Shown here piece after piece: positions 1-5,241 of a stretch of 5,241 nt of DNA. A model generated the notes under the pieces. It was not told the DNA's origin and did no database searches. It was given only the letters and a program-made list of their open reading frames with translations. The stretch covers positions 1 through 5,241 of the forward strand of contig JANXRO010000154.1 in assembly GCA_025356765.1 (NCBI GenBank), written 5' to 3'. The stretch is from Hyphomicrobiales bacterium. GTDB lineage: Bacteria > Pseudomonadota > Alphaproteobacteria > Rhizobiales > Aestuariivirgaceae. Position numbers and translations under genes: made by a program. Position 1 is the first letter of the stretch. Every line of letters starts with the position of its first letter.

Positions 1-107
1 GGAAAATCTCGAAAGACATCGGCCAAGATAAAGACTTCCCCGATATCACTTTGCGTGATGCAGCAGCCGTGCGCGAGTGGCAAACCCGCTTTGGAAAAAC
101 GGTGTGA
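1..107 (+). CDS. ileS: Isoleucyl-tRNA synthetase, C-terminal end (partial)
   Basis: Only the last 34 codons are present; the first full codon is at base 3 and the stop is TGA at 105-107. The peptide begins KISKDIGQDKDFPDITLRDA and ends REWQTRFGKTV. This matches the extreme C-terminus of alphaproteobacterial class I isoleucyl-tRNA synthetases as I recall them, where a CARSWK-like segment is followed by a D-rich stretch and an RDA..LREW tail. The cytoplasmic enzyme charges tRNA-Ile with isoleucine. No cysteine is visible, unlike the E. coli-type tail with its terminal zinc-binding cysteine pair. The stop overlaps the proposed lspA start (GTGA), and ileS-lspA is a very common bacterial gene order, which supports both calls. 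The identification rests on a short tail plus context; the catalytic domains lie outside the window. Confidence 0.82.
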   Translation, partial: KISKDIGQDKDFPDITLRDAAAVREWQTRFGKTV

Positions 108-595
108 CGCGCATCTATGGCCCGCTTTCAACTCTTGGGCTTGCTTTGGCCGCTTTATGTTTTGGGTTGGACCAAACCATAAAATGGTGGCTTCTCACCA
201 TCATCAACATGCCCGAACGCAAGGTTCTAACGCTAACGCCATTTTTTGATTTGGTGATGGCATGGAACCATGGTGTTTCTTATGGTCTTCTGACCACCCA
301 CGCCCAAGAATTGTTGATCGGCATAAGCGTGTTGATCACAGCTGTGTTGTGGCTGTGGTTGGCACGCGCCCAGAGGCCGCTGACAGCCGCTGCCTTAGGA
401 CTGATTATCGGCGGCGCGTTGTCCAACGCCCTTGATCGCGCAATACACGGCGCGGTTGCAGATTTTTTCTATTTCCATTTCGAAGGCTTGCGCTTTGCCT
501 TGCTTAACTTTGTTTTTAATCCTGCTGATATAGCCATTGTTGCAGGCGTGGCCCTGTTGCTCTATGAATCTGTGCTGGAACGTAAAACGGATTAA
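104..595 (+). CDS. lspA: Lipoprotein signal peptidase (signal peptidase II)
   Basis: This inner-membrane aspartic protease cleaves the signal peptide of diacylglyceryl-modified prolipoproteins just before the lipidated cysteine. The proposed protein is 163 aa, normal for the family. From the GTG at 104, residues 1-7 (MTRIYGP) are a family-like start. Four hydrophobic segments lie at about 8-22, 70-87, 93-110 and 138-155. Family motifs are DQTIKWW (D23), AWNHGVSYG (N55), GGALSNALDR with putative catalytic D111, and FNPADIAI with N139 and the second catalytic D142. An in-frame GTG at 77 would add nine residues and overlap ileS by 31 bases. I prefer 104 because it gives the 4-base GTGA overlap with ileS, has a GGA about eight bases upstream, and starts where relatives do. 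The next gene encodes a lipoprotein, a likely substrate. Function is confident; the start is a little less so. Confidence 0.95.
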   Translation: MTRIYGPLSTLGLALAALCFGLDQTIKWWLLTIINMPERKVLTLTPFFDLVMAWNHGVSYGLLTTHAQELLIGISVLITAVLWLWLARAQRPLTAAALGLIIGGALSNALDRAIHGAVADFFYFHFEGLRFALLNFVFNPADIAIVAGVALLLYESVLERKTD

Positions 596-649
596 GGCCT
601 TGGATTTGCCCAATTGCTGCGGCATGGGTTGGGGAACAAGTGGGTGAAT

Positions 650-1138
650 ATGCGTCATATATTTAAAAATTGGATTGTGGTGGCACTTGCTGCGGGCTTA
701 AGCGCCTGTTCTGGCGGGGCCGGTTTGCTTGATGCCAAAAGCGGCGTGCCCATGGCAAATAATGTTCAAGTGGGCAACAACTTGGCTTTGCCGCCAGATT
801 TGCAACTGGCGGCGCCAACCCAAACAACTGATGCATATCAATCCAACGGCCCTGTGGCCCAACCCGCAGCGCCTGTTTCAGCAAAGGCTTCCAAGCTGAA
901 AGCCGGAACTTCAGTGGCTTCGGCTGATATTTATGGCAATGGTGTTGCAGCACCTGCCGCCCCGCCAGCCGATGTGTTTGCCCAATATGGCATTTCAAAA
1001 GTTAACCCCGATGGAACCGCAAAGTCCATTCCGAAACTGAATGAGGAATTGCGCGCCGCAGTTTTGAAAAAGAAACGCGAAACCAATCCGAGCTATGGGA
1101 CAATTGGCAACATTGGCGCGATTTTCCAAGACCAATAG
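650..1138 (+). CDS. Outer-membrane-type lipoprotein, DUF3035/BamF-like
   Basis: This is a 162-aa predicted lipoprotein. Residues 1-19 form a signal peptide: basic MRHIFK, a hydrophobic core, then lipobox LSA-C with the lipidated cysteine at position 20. Serine follows at +2, so outer-membrane sorting is expected. After a Gly-rich linker comes NNLALPPDLQL with LPPD at 47-50. This short motif is typical of DUF3035 proteins, some of which were described as BamF, an accessory lipoprotein of the alphaproteobacterial BAM complex. Residues about 56-108 are Ala/Pro/Thr/Ser-rich and probably disordered. The C-terminus has YGISK (113-117), a charged helix (EELRAAVLKKKRE) and NPSYGTIGNIGAIF (146-159), which I recall from conserved lipoproteins in this group. 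ATG 650 is chosen because the signal peptide starts there; TTG 614 and GTG 644 only lengthen it. The gene lies 54 bases after lspA and 24 before mutL. Lipoprotein is firm; the BAM role is inference from a short motif. Confidence 0.78.
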   Translation: MRHIFKNWIVVALAAGLSACSGGAGLLDAKSGVPMANNVQVGNNLALPPDLQLAAPTQTTDAYQSNGPVAQPAAPVSAKASKLKAGTSVASADIYGNGVAAPAAPPADVFAQYGISKVNPDGTAKSIPKLNEELRAAVLKKKRETNPSYGTIGNIGAIFQDQ

Positions 1139-1146
1139 ATGATCTC

Positions 1147-1159
1147 GCGGTAAAACCGC
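1147..1159 (+). promoter_or_regulatory. Short perfect hairpin just before the mutL start
   Basis: GCGGT, AAA, ACCGC forms a 5-bp stem with a 3-base loop that ends three bases before the mutL ATG. It occupies the place where a ribosome binding site should be, and no classical AGGAG is seen there; the GCGG of the 5' arm may be the only weak Shine-Dalgarno-like stretch. In mRNA it could dampen initiation. It is followed by only three T residues, so it is a poor terminator candidate. The sequence is observed; any function is inference and chance remains possible. Confidence 0.3.
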
Positions 1160-1162
1160 TTT

Positions 1163-2878
1163 ATGCGAATCCGTAAACTTCCCGAAGGCATTATAAACCG
1201 CATCGCCGCTGGCGAGGTGTTGGAACGCCCGGCAAGCGCTGTCAAAGAGCTGGTTGAAAATTCGATTGACGCAGGCTCTACCCAAATTGATGTGGCTTTT
1301 CGCGGCGGCGGGAAGGCCCTCATCCGCGTGACAGACAACGGCATGGGCATGGCACCAGACGAAATGGTTCTGGCCCTTGAACGTCACGCCACGTCTAAAC
1401 TTTCCGATGATGAATTGATTAACATCACCACATTGGGTTTTAGGGGCGAGGCCTTGCCTTCCATCGCATCAGTTTCGCGCTTTGCGATTGTTTCCCGCGC
1501 GGCAGGTTCACCCGATGCATTTGCATTGCTCAGTGAGGCCGGAAAAATTTCAGGCCCCACACCAGCGCGGCTGTCCCAAGGCACGGAAATTGAAATTCGA
1601 GATTTATTTTATGCAACGCCAGCGCGGCTGAAGTTTTTAAAAACTGATAAGGGCGAAGTGGCCGAAGTTGTCGATGTGATGCGAAGGCTGGCCTTGGCTT
1701 ATCCAGCAATTGGGTTTTCATTGGCCACAGAAGAAAAACAATGGCTCAACGTGCCACCAGCAGAAACGCCAAAGGCCCGTGTGGCCCATATTATGGGCCA
1801 AGAATTCATGGCTAATTCATTGGCTGTTCAACACGCCAATGATGACATGCGCGTTGAAGGCTTCATCAGCCTGCCCACTTTTGCGCGCGGCTCCAGCACC
1901 ATGCAATTTGCTTTCGTGAATGGAAGGCCTGTGCGCGATAAACTTGTGAGCGGGGCCATTCGTGGCGCTTATGCTGATGTGTTGCCGCCCGGGCGCTTTC
2001 CATCGCTTGTGTTGTTCATTGATTGTGCGCCAACGCGGGTTGATGTGAATGTGCATCCCGCCAAAACCGAAGTGCGTTTTCGCGATTCTGGCTTTGTGCG
2101 TGGACTTATTATTTCGGCCATAAGGCGGGCCTTGGCTTCAACCGGCATAAAACCAGACACAACAAAAAGCGTCGCTGCCTTTGCGGCGTTTAACGCCGAA
2201 GCCACGCATTCGTTGCCATCACTTCGGCAAGCAGCATTCGCCATGAACATGCCTTTGCAAGGCTTGGCCGAAAACGCTGTTTTGCCAACGGCTATCGACT
2301 ACCCGTTAGGCGCGGCGCGGGCGCAATTGCATGACACTTATATTGTGTCCCAAACCGCCGGCGGGTTTATTCTGGTTGATCAACATGCTGCGCATGAACG
2401 GATTGTCTATGAAAAGTTGAAACGCGAACGCGCAGCGCAGGGCGTTGTGGTGCAGGCGTTGCTGGTGCCGCAAGTGGTGGAGCTTGATGCAAGTTCAGCG
2501 GCCATTATTGAAAGCCTTCGTGATGAATTAGCCTTGGCTGGATTGAAGGTTGAAAGCTTTGGCCAAACCTCCATCATCGTGCGCGAAGTGCCCGCAGCAC
2601 TTTCAAGCGCCAATATTTCCAATTTGCTAAAAGCGGTGGTGGATGATGCCAATGATTTGAAAACCATCGCCACCGTGGACGTGCGTTTGAACCACATCTT
2701 AGCAACACTGGCCTGCCATTATTCGGTGCGCGCGGGCCGCACGTTAAGGCTTGATGAAATGAACGCGTTGCTGCGCGAAATGGAAGTGACACCCAACTCT
2801 GGCCAATGCAACCACGGCAGGCCAACTTTCATTGCTCTTGAGATGAAGGACATTGAACGGCTGTTTGGGCGCAGTTAA
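1163..2878 (+). CDS. mutL: DNA mismatch repair protein MutL, endonuclease type
   Basis: MutL couples MutS mismatch recognition to strand incision and removal. At 571 aa it is slightly short for the family, mainly in the linker. The N-terminal GHKL ATPase carries AAGEVLERPASAVKELVEN with E29 and N33, DNGMG (58-62) and GFRGEALPSIASV (92-104). A transducer domain follows, with FVNGRPVRD (251-259) and NVHPAKTEVRF (296-306, K301). A variable linker spans roughly 325-385. The C-terminal dimerisation/endonuclease domain has DQHAAHERIVYE (406-417), which fits DQHA-x2-E-x4-E, then QALLVPQVVEL (431-441), ACHYSVRAG (517-525), CNHGRPT (549-555) and terminal FGR. These are the metal-binding elements of nicking MutL proteins, so this protein probably cuts DNA itself and a MutH is not expected. 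The start at 1163 matches E. coli residue for residue up to E29. A hairpin precedes it, and the 3' end overlaps the rsmD stop. No sign of damage. Confidence 0.97.
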   Translation: MRIRKLPEGIINRIAAGEVLERPASAVKELVENSIDAGSTQIDVAFRGGGKALIRVTDNGMGMAPDEMVLALERHATSKLSDDELINITTLGFRGEALPSIASVSRFAIVSRAAGSPDAFALLSEAGKISGPTPARLSQGTEIEIRDLFYATPARLKFLKTDKGEVAEVVDVMRRLALAYPAIGFSLATEEKQWLNVPPAETPKARVAHIMGQEFMANSLAVQHANDDMRVEGFISLPTFARGSSTMQFAFVNGRPVRDKLVSGAIRGAYADVLPPGRFPSLVLFIDCAPTRVDVNVHPAKTEVRFRDSGFVRGLIISAIRRALASTGIKPDTTKSVAAFAAFNAEATHSLPSLRQAAFAMNMPLQGLAENAVLPTAIDYPLGAARAQLHDTYIVSQTAGGFILVDQHAAHERIVYEKLKRERAAQGVVVQALLVPQVVELDASSAAIIESLRDELALAGLKVESFGQTSIIVREVPAALSSANISNLLKAVVDDANDLKTIATVDVRLNHILATLACHYSVRAGRTLRLDEMNALLREMEVTPNSGQCNHGRPTFIALEMKDIERLFGRS

Positions 2879-3432
2879 TTGGCGCGATAAAACCGCACAC
2901 TGGTTTCGCCATAGATGCGCGTATCAAGCAAGGTAAGCCCAGACACGTCTGGCACAACCGCCTTTTCATTTTCTTCCAAAACCACGATGGCACCCGGCAC
3001 CAGCCAGCCACCCAAAACCAAAGATGCAAGCGCTTTTTCGCCCAAGCCTTTTGCATAGGGCGGATCAACAAAGGCCAATGTGAATGGCGTTTGCGGTGCG
3101 GCTGGCCCCAAGTCTGTTGCATCGCGCCGCCAGATTTTGCATTGGCCGATGACACCGCACGAATCTGCGTTGGTGCGAATAACACCACGAGCCGGTTGGT
3201 CTTCTTCTATGAAACAACAGAATTTGGCACCACGCGAAATGGCTTCCAAACCCAGTGCGCCCGTGCCCGCAAACAAATCTAAAACGCGGGCTTCTTCCAA
3301 AGTGAAATCGGCAAGACCATGGGCCAGAATGTTGAAAATACTTTCGCGCACGCGATCAGATGTGGGGCGCGTTGCCAAGCTATCTGGGCCTTTAATCTCT
3401 CGCCCGCGAAATTTTCCACCAACAATGCGCAT
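2875..3432 (-). CDS. rsmD: 16S rRNA (guanine966-N2)-methyltransferase RsmD
   Basis: This SAM-dependent enzyme methylates N2 of G966 in 16S rRNA during assembly of the small ribosomal subunit. The 185-aa protein has normal family length. Motifs are MRIVGGKFRGREI at the start, TRPTSDRVRES (21-31), SAM-binding loop LDLFAGTGALGLEA (51-64), the acidic FIEED (74-78) after the next strand, and catalytic FVDPPY (121-126). The ATG at 3432 is chosen because homologues begin MRIVGG and an AAGGA lies six bases upstream. An in-frame ATG at 3468 would add MKHPSGFGQGIR, which does not look family-like. The gene is convergent with mutL, sharing TTAA between the two stops, and divergent from tadA with 44 bases between starts. 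In several relatives, as I recall, a pseudouridine synthase gene (rluB) sits between tadA and rsmD; none is here. Confidence 0.95.
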   Translation of the reverse strand: MRIVGGKFRGREIKGPDSLATRPTSDRVRESIFNILAHGLADFTLEEARVLDLFAGTGALGLEAISRGAKFCCFIEEDQPARGVIRTNADSCGVIGQCKIWRRDATDLGPAAPQTPFTLAFVDPPYAKGLGEKALASLVLGGWLVPGAIVVLEENEKAVVPDVSGLTLLDTRIYGETSVRFYRAN

Positions 3433-3438
3433 TCTTAT

Positions 3439-3443
3439 TCCTT
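3439..3443 (-). promoter_or_regulatory. rsmD: Ribosome binding site that fixes the rsmD start
   Basis: On the - strand AAGGA lies six bases before the ATG at 3432. It is one of the clearer Shine-Dalgarno matches in the window and decides between this start and the longer in-frame ATG at 3468, which has only a weak GGCAG stretch before it. Confidence 0.6.
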
Positions 3444-3460
3444 GACCAAAACCACTAGGA

Positions 3461-3484
3461 TGTTTCATCTGCCACGATGAAACA
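3461..3484. repeat. Perfect 9-bp inverted repeat across the tadA start
   Basis: TGTTTCATC (3461-3469) and GATGAAACA (3476-3484) are exact reverse complements separated by TGCCAC. The repeat lies in the short divergent region between rsmD and tadA. The right arm contains the tadA ATG (3477-3479), and the left arm contains the mirror ATG on the - strand (3468-3466), the alternative long rsmD start. As DNA it has the form of an operator for a dimeric regulator of both genes; as tadA mRNA it would form a hairpin that buries the start codon. The symmetry is observed; either role is inference. A match this long could arise by chance in a few kilobases, but the placement is notable. Confidence 0.5.
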
Positions 3485-3932
3485 AGTTTTGCCAGAGCCG
3501 ATGCGCGTGGCCTTTGCCGAGGCTGAGGCAGCTGCCCTTCGCGGCGAAGTGCCTGTGGGTGCTGTAATCACCAACGCTGCGGGAACCATGTTGACCAAAG
3601 CTGGAAATCGCACGCTGGAAGAGCAAGATCCAACGGCACACGCTGAAATGATTGTGATCCGCCAAGCAGCAAAAATTTTGGGCAGCGAGCGGTTGGTGGA
3701 TTGCAATCTTTACGTAACGCTTGAACCCTGCGCCATGTGTGCCGCAGCTATTTCGTTTGCGCGGATTGAACGGGTCTATTTTGCGGCCGCAGATGAAAAA
3801 ATGGGTGCCATTGAAAATGGGCCACGGTTTTTTAATCAACCCACCTGTCACCACAGGCCAGAAGTTTATGGCGGCATCGGCGAGGCCAAGGGGCAGGAAT
3901 TGATGAGAAACTTCTTCAAGAATAAGCGCTGA
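3477..3932 (+). CDS. tadA: tRNA-specific adenosine-34 deaminase
   Basis: TadA converts adenosine to inosine at wobble position 34 of tRNA-Arg(ACG), letting one tRNA read CGU, CGC and CGA. The 151-aa product is normal in length for this single-domain zinc enzyme of the cytidine/deoxycytidylate deaminase fold. Visible are GEVPVGAVI (23-31), zinc ligand H55 and proton-shuttle E57 in PTAHAEM, and C85 and C88 in LEPCAMC. Further family signatures are RIERVYFAA (96-104) and the basic C-terminal end FFKNKR. ATG 3477 places eight residues before MRVAF, as in homologues from E. coli and Bacillus, so I prefer it to the internal ATG at 3501. Neither has a strong ribosome binding site; the nearest AGGA ends 16 bases upstream of 3477. 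A perfect inverted repeat covers the start codon, so initiation or transcription may be controlled there. Divergent from rsmD, convergent with the patatin-like gene. Confidence 0.95.
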   Translation: MKQVLPEPMRVAFAEAEAAALRGEVPVGAVITNAAGTMLTKAGNRTLEEQDPTAHAEMIVIRQAAKILGSERLVDCNLYVTLEPCAMCAAAISFARIERVYFAAADEKMGAIENGPRFFNQPTCHHRPEVYGGIGEAKGQELMRNFFKNKR

Positions 3933-3956
3933 ATTTCCCTCAGTCCTCTATCAGCG
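3927..3956. terminator. Weak stem-loop between convergent tadA and patatin-like gene
   Basis: CGCTGA (3927-3932, including the tadA stop) can pair with TCAGCG (3951-3956) around an 18-base loop. An alternative pairing is TTCCC (3935-3939) with GGGAA (3956-3960). Neither is followed by a T tract on either strand, so a classical intrinsic terminator is not supported. It is the only candidate structure in the 37 bases separating these convergent genes. Confidence 0.2.
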
Positions 3957-3969
3957 GGAATTAACTACG

Positions 3970-4791
3970 CTAAGATAAACCTTTCATCCGCAATTCCAGC
4001 GCCCGCTTCAGTTTATCTTTTGAAGGCTCTGCTGCAGCAAAAATTTCTTTCACTTTAAAAAAATCGCCGGAGCTGAAACCATCAATCTGTGGTTCGATAT
4101 AAATATCAGGCGGGGATTGGGCGCGGCGCAGATCGGCCAATTCATGGAACATGATCAGCAACGAACCAACCGCTAGTTCCAGGTTTGAAGGTTGCTTGTC
4201 CACAATCGGGCGGGGCCTGCCGGTCACATCAATGGCCACAACTACATCGGCTTTCACATGGTTAAAAGGTACCGGATTTTTCATGCCGCCATCCACATGA
4301 ATGCGGCCATTGATGCGCGGCGCTGCAATCAAACCAGGGATAGCAATGGAAGCGCCCACAGCGGCCACAACTGAACCTTTTTCCAAAACAACTTCTTCCA
4401 TGCGTTCAAAATCTGTTGCGATAATTTTGAGTGGAATTTTCTGGTCTTCAATTAGCGGCGGTAAATGGTCTGGCAACACAATGTCGGTTACCTTTTGGCC
4501 ATCAAGCTGCAACGACAAAAGGCCCTTCATCGAAAATATATCGCCAAGCCTTGCTTGCTTTGCGCCAAAAACATGCCGCGCCAAATCTACTTTGTTTGAT
4601 AACAAGCGAATGGCATGTTCGCGCAATTCGCGGCCAGACATGCCGCCTGCATAGCCAGCGCCCACCAATGCGCCCATGCTGCACCCCACAATCATTGAAG
4701 GTTTGATGCCCAGTTCATCAAAAACTTCAAGCATGAGGATATGTGCAAGGCCACGCGCACCGCCGCCGCCAAGGGCAAGGCCAATGTTCAT
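3970..4791 (-). CDS. Patatin-like phospholipase, RssA/NTE family
   Basis: This 273-aa protein is a predicted serine lipid hydrolase of the bacterial patatin-like (RssA/YchK-type) group. All catalytic elements are present: the oxyanion-hole loop LGGGGARGLAHI (7-18), nucleophile elbow GCSMG with Ser38, the GASIAIPG block (146-153), and DGG with Asp167 completing the Ser-Asp dyad. No signal peptide or membrane segment is obvious, so it is probably cytoplasmic or loosely membrane-associated. The substrate cannot be read from sequence; phospholipids or lysophospholipids are usual for the fold. The ATG at 4791 is chosen because it overlaps the purD stop as ATGA and starts MNIGLALGGGG, as relatives do; the upstream ATG at 4827 would lie wholly within purD. 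Translation is probably coupled to purD, as only a weak G-rich stretch precedes the start. The family is firm, the biological role unknown. Confidence 0.92.
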   Translation of the reverse strand: MNIGLALGGGGARGLAHILMLEVFDELGIKPSMIVGCSMGALVGAGYAGGMSGRELREHAIRLLSNKVDLARHVFGAKQARLGDIFSMKGLLSLQLDGQKVTDIVLPDHLPPLIEDQKIPLKIIATDFERMEEVVLEKGSVVAAVGASIAIPGLIAAPRINGRIHVDGGMKNPVPFNHVKADVVVAIDVTGRPRPIVDKQPSNLELAVGSLLIMFHELADLRRAQSPPDIYIEPQIDGFSSGDFFKVKEIFAAAEPSKDKLKRALELRMKGLS

Positions 4792-5241
4792 TTCTGAATG
4801 GCCCGCCACCCAATATCGCGGCGACAAAAGCCATCTTTCCAGTTGATCAAATCTACAGCGGCATAGGCTTTTTTCTGTGCGTCTTTGACTGTGGCACCAA
4901 CAGCTGTGACGTTTAAAACGCGCCCGCCATTAGCAACAATAAACTCTCCATCCAAAGCTGTGCCCGCGTGAAAAACTTCAACGCCTTTGTCAAACTCTTG
5001 ATTCAAACTATTGATGTGAGAACCTTTTTCAACATCGCCCGGATAACCTTTGGCAGCCACGACAACGGTGAGCGCGTGTTCATCACGCCATTTTGCATGA
5101 ACACTTTTCAATGTGCCTCTGGCTGTGGCCATGAGCAATTCCAACAGATCGCTTTCAAGCCGCATCATCATCACTTGCGTTTCAGGGTCGCCAAAGCGCG
5201 CGTTATATTCAATCAGCTTTGGGCCCTGTTTGGTGAGAATA
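4788..5241 (-). CDS. purD: Phosphoribosylamine-glycine ligase, C-terminal part (partial)
   Basis: PurD (GAR synthetase) joins glycine to 5-phosphoribosylamine using ATP, the second step of de novo purine synthesis. About 150 C-terminal residues are visible; the N-terminal two thirds lie beyond the right edge. The fragment opens with ILTKQGPKLIEYNARFGDPE, whose Glu and Asn in EYNARFGDPETQ are the metal-binding residues at the end of the ATP-grasp domain. The C-terminal domain follows, with LTVVVAAKGYPGDVEKG, VEVFHAGTA, NGGRVLNVTAVG and the terminal CRRDIGWRA, all family-typical. The reading frame is open from the window edge to the TGA at 4790-4788. Its stop overlaps the start of the patatin-like gene by ATGA, so the two are probably cotranscribed. 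No defect is seen in the visible part. Confidence 0.96.
   Translation of the reverse strand, partial: ILTKQGPKLIEYNARFGDPETQVMMMRLESDLLELLMATARGTLKSVHAKWRDEHALTVVVAAKGYPGDVEKGSHINSLNQEFDKGVEVFHAGTALDGEFIVANGGRVLNVTAVGATVKDAQKKAYAAVDLINWKDGFCRRDIGWRAIQK

Noticed and set aside
77..103. Longer lspA form starting at GTG 77
   Set aside because: It would overlap ileS by 31 bases and add nine residues that do not resemble the family; GTG 104 gives the compact GTGA overlap and a typical MTRIYGPL start.
609..633. CCCAA/TTGGG pairing between lspA and the lipoprotein gene
   Set aside because: Five pairs around a 15-base loop with no T tract; weak and expected by chance.
614..649. Longer lipoprotein form from TTG 614 or GTG 644
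   Set aside because: ATG 650 begins a standard signal peptide with basic N-region; the extra residues have no role in a lipoprotein leader.
1139..1153. Four-codon ORF (ATG ATC TCG CGG TAA) between the lipoprotein gene and mutL
   Set aside because: Too short to distinguish from chance, with no ribosome binding site and no attenuator-like codon run.
1093..1387. Open frames on the - strand under the lipoprotein and mutL genes, and similar long antisense frames elsewhere (for example 2829-3188, 3465-3854)
   Set aside because: They lie opposite well-identified genes, lack ribosome binding sites and recognisable motifs, and look like shadows of coding sequence.
3433..3468. Longer rsmD form from the ATG at 3468 on the - strand
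   Set aside because: The extra MKHPSGFGQGIR is not family-like, while ATG 3432 has AAGGA at proper distance and the conserved MRIVGG start.
3442..3470. Possible sigma-70 promoter for tadA (TTGACC at 3442-3447)
   Set aside because: The hexamer fits a -35 box, but 16-18 bases downstream there is no credible -10 (TCATCT at best), so no promoter is claimed.
1..5241. Search for an undescribed system, mobile element, CRISPR array, toxin-antitoxin pair or RNA gene
   Set aside because: Every frame of useful length is accounted for by a known family or is a shadow; no long direct repeats, terminal inverted repeats, tRNA-like folds or composition breaks were seen by eye.

Overview
The window is an ordinary, densely packed stretch of bacterial chromosome, most likely from an alphaproteobacterium and probably near the Hyphomicrobiales. 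Three things point there. The IleS tail is of the cysteine-free alphaproteobacterial type (ending in an RDAAAVREW segment). MutL keeps the endonuclease motifs found where MutH is absent. A lipoprotein with an LPPD motif and a YGISK...NPSYGTIGNIGAIF tail resembles proteins I recall from that group. Base composition looks moderate (about half G+C by eye), and TTG is used often for leucine, lower in GC than many members of the group. The exact lineage is inference.

Layout: on the + strand come the 3' end of ileS, lspA (overlapping ileS by 4 bases at GTGA), a small outer-membrane-type lipoprotein gene, and mutL. rsmD then lies on the - strand, tail to tail with mutL and sharing the four bases TTAA. 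rsmD and tadA diverge from a 44-base intergenic region that carries a perfect 9-bp inverted repeat running across the tadA start codon. tadA converges with a patatin-like phospholipase gene on the - strand. That gene is joined by an ATGA overlap to the end of purD, which runs off the right edge.

The genes serve translation and RNA maturation (ileS, rsmD, tadA), envelope biogenesis (lspA and a lipoprotein that LspA would process), DNA mismatch repair (mutL), purine synthesis (purD) and lipid hydrolysis (patatin-like protein). They are mostly housekeeping genes packed together, not one pathway. There is no gene-free stretch over 300 bases, and I saw no mobile element, CRISPR array, tRNA or rRNA.

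I found no convincing undescribed system. The observations most worth a check are small: the inverted repeat over the tadA start, a short hairpin immediately before the mutL start, the lipoprotein gene next to its own signal peptidase gene, and the coupled purD/patatin pair.
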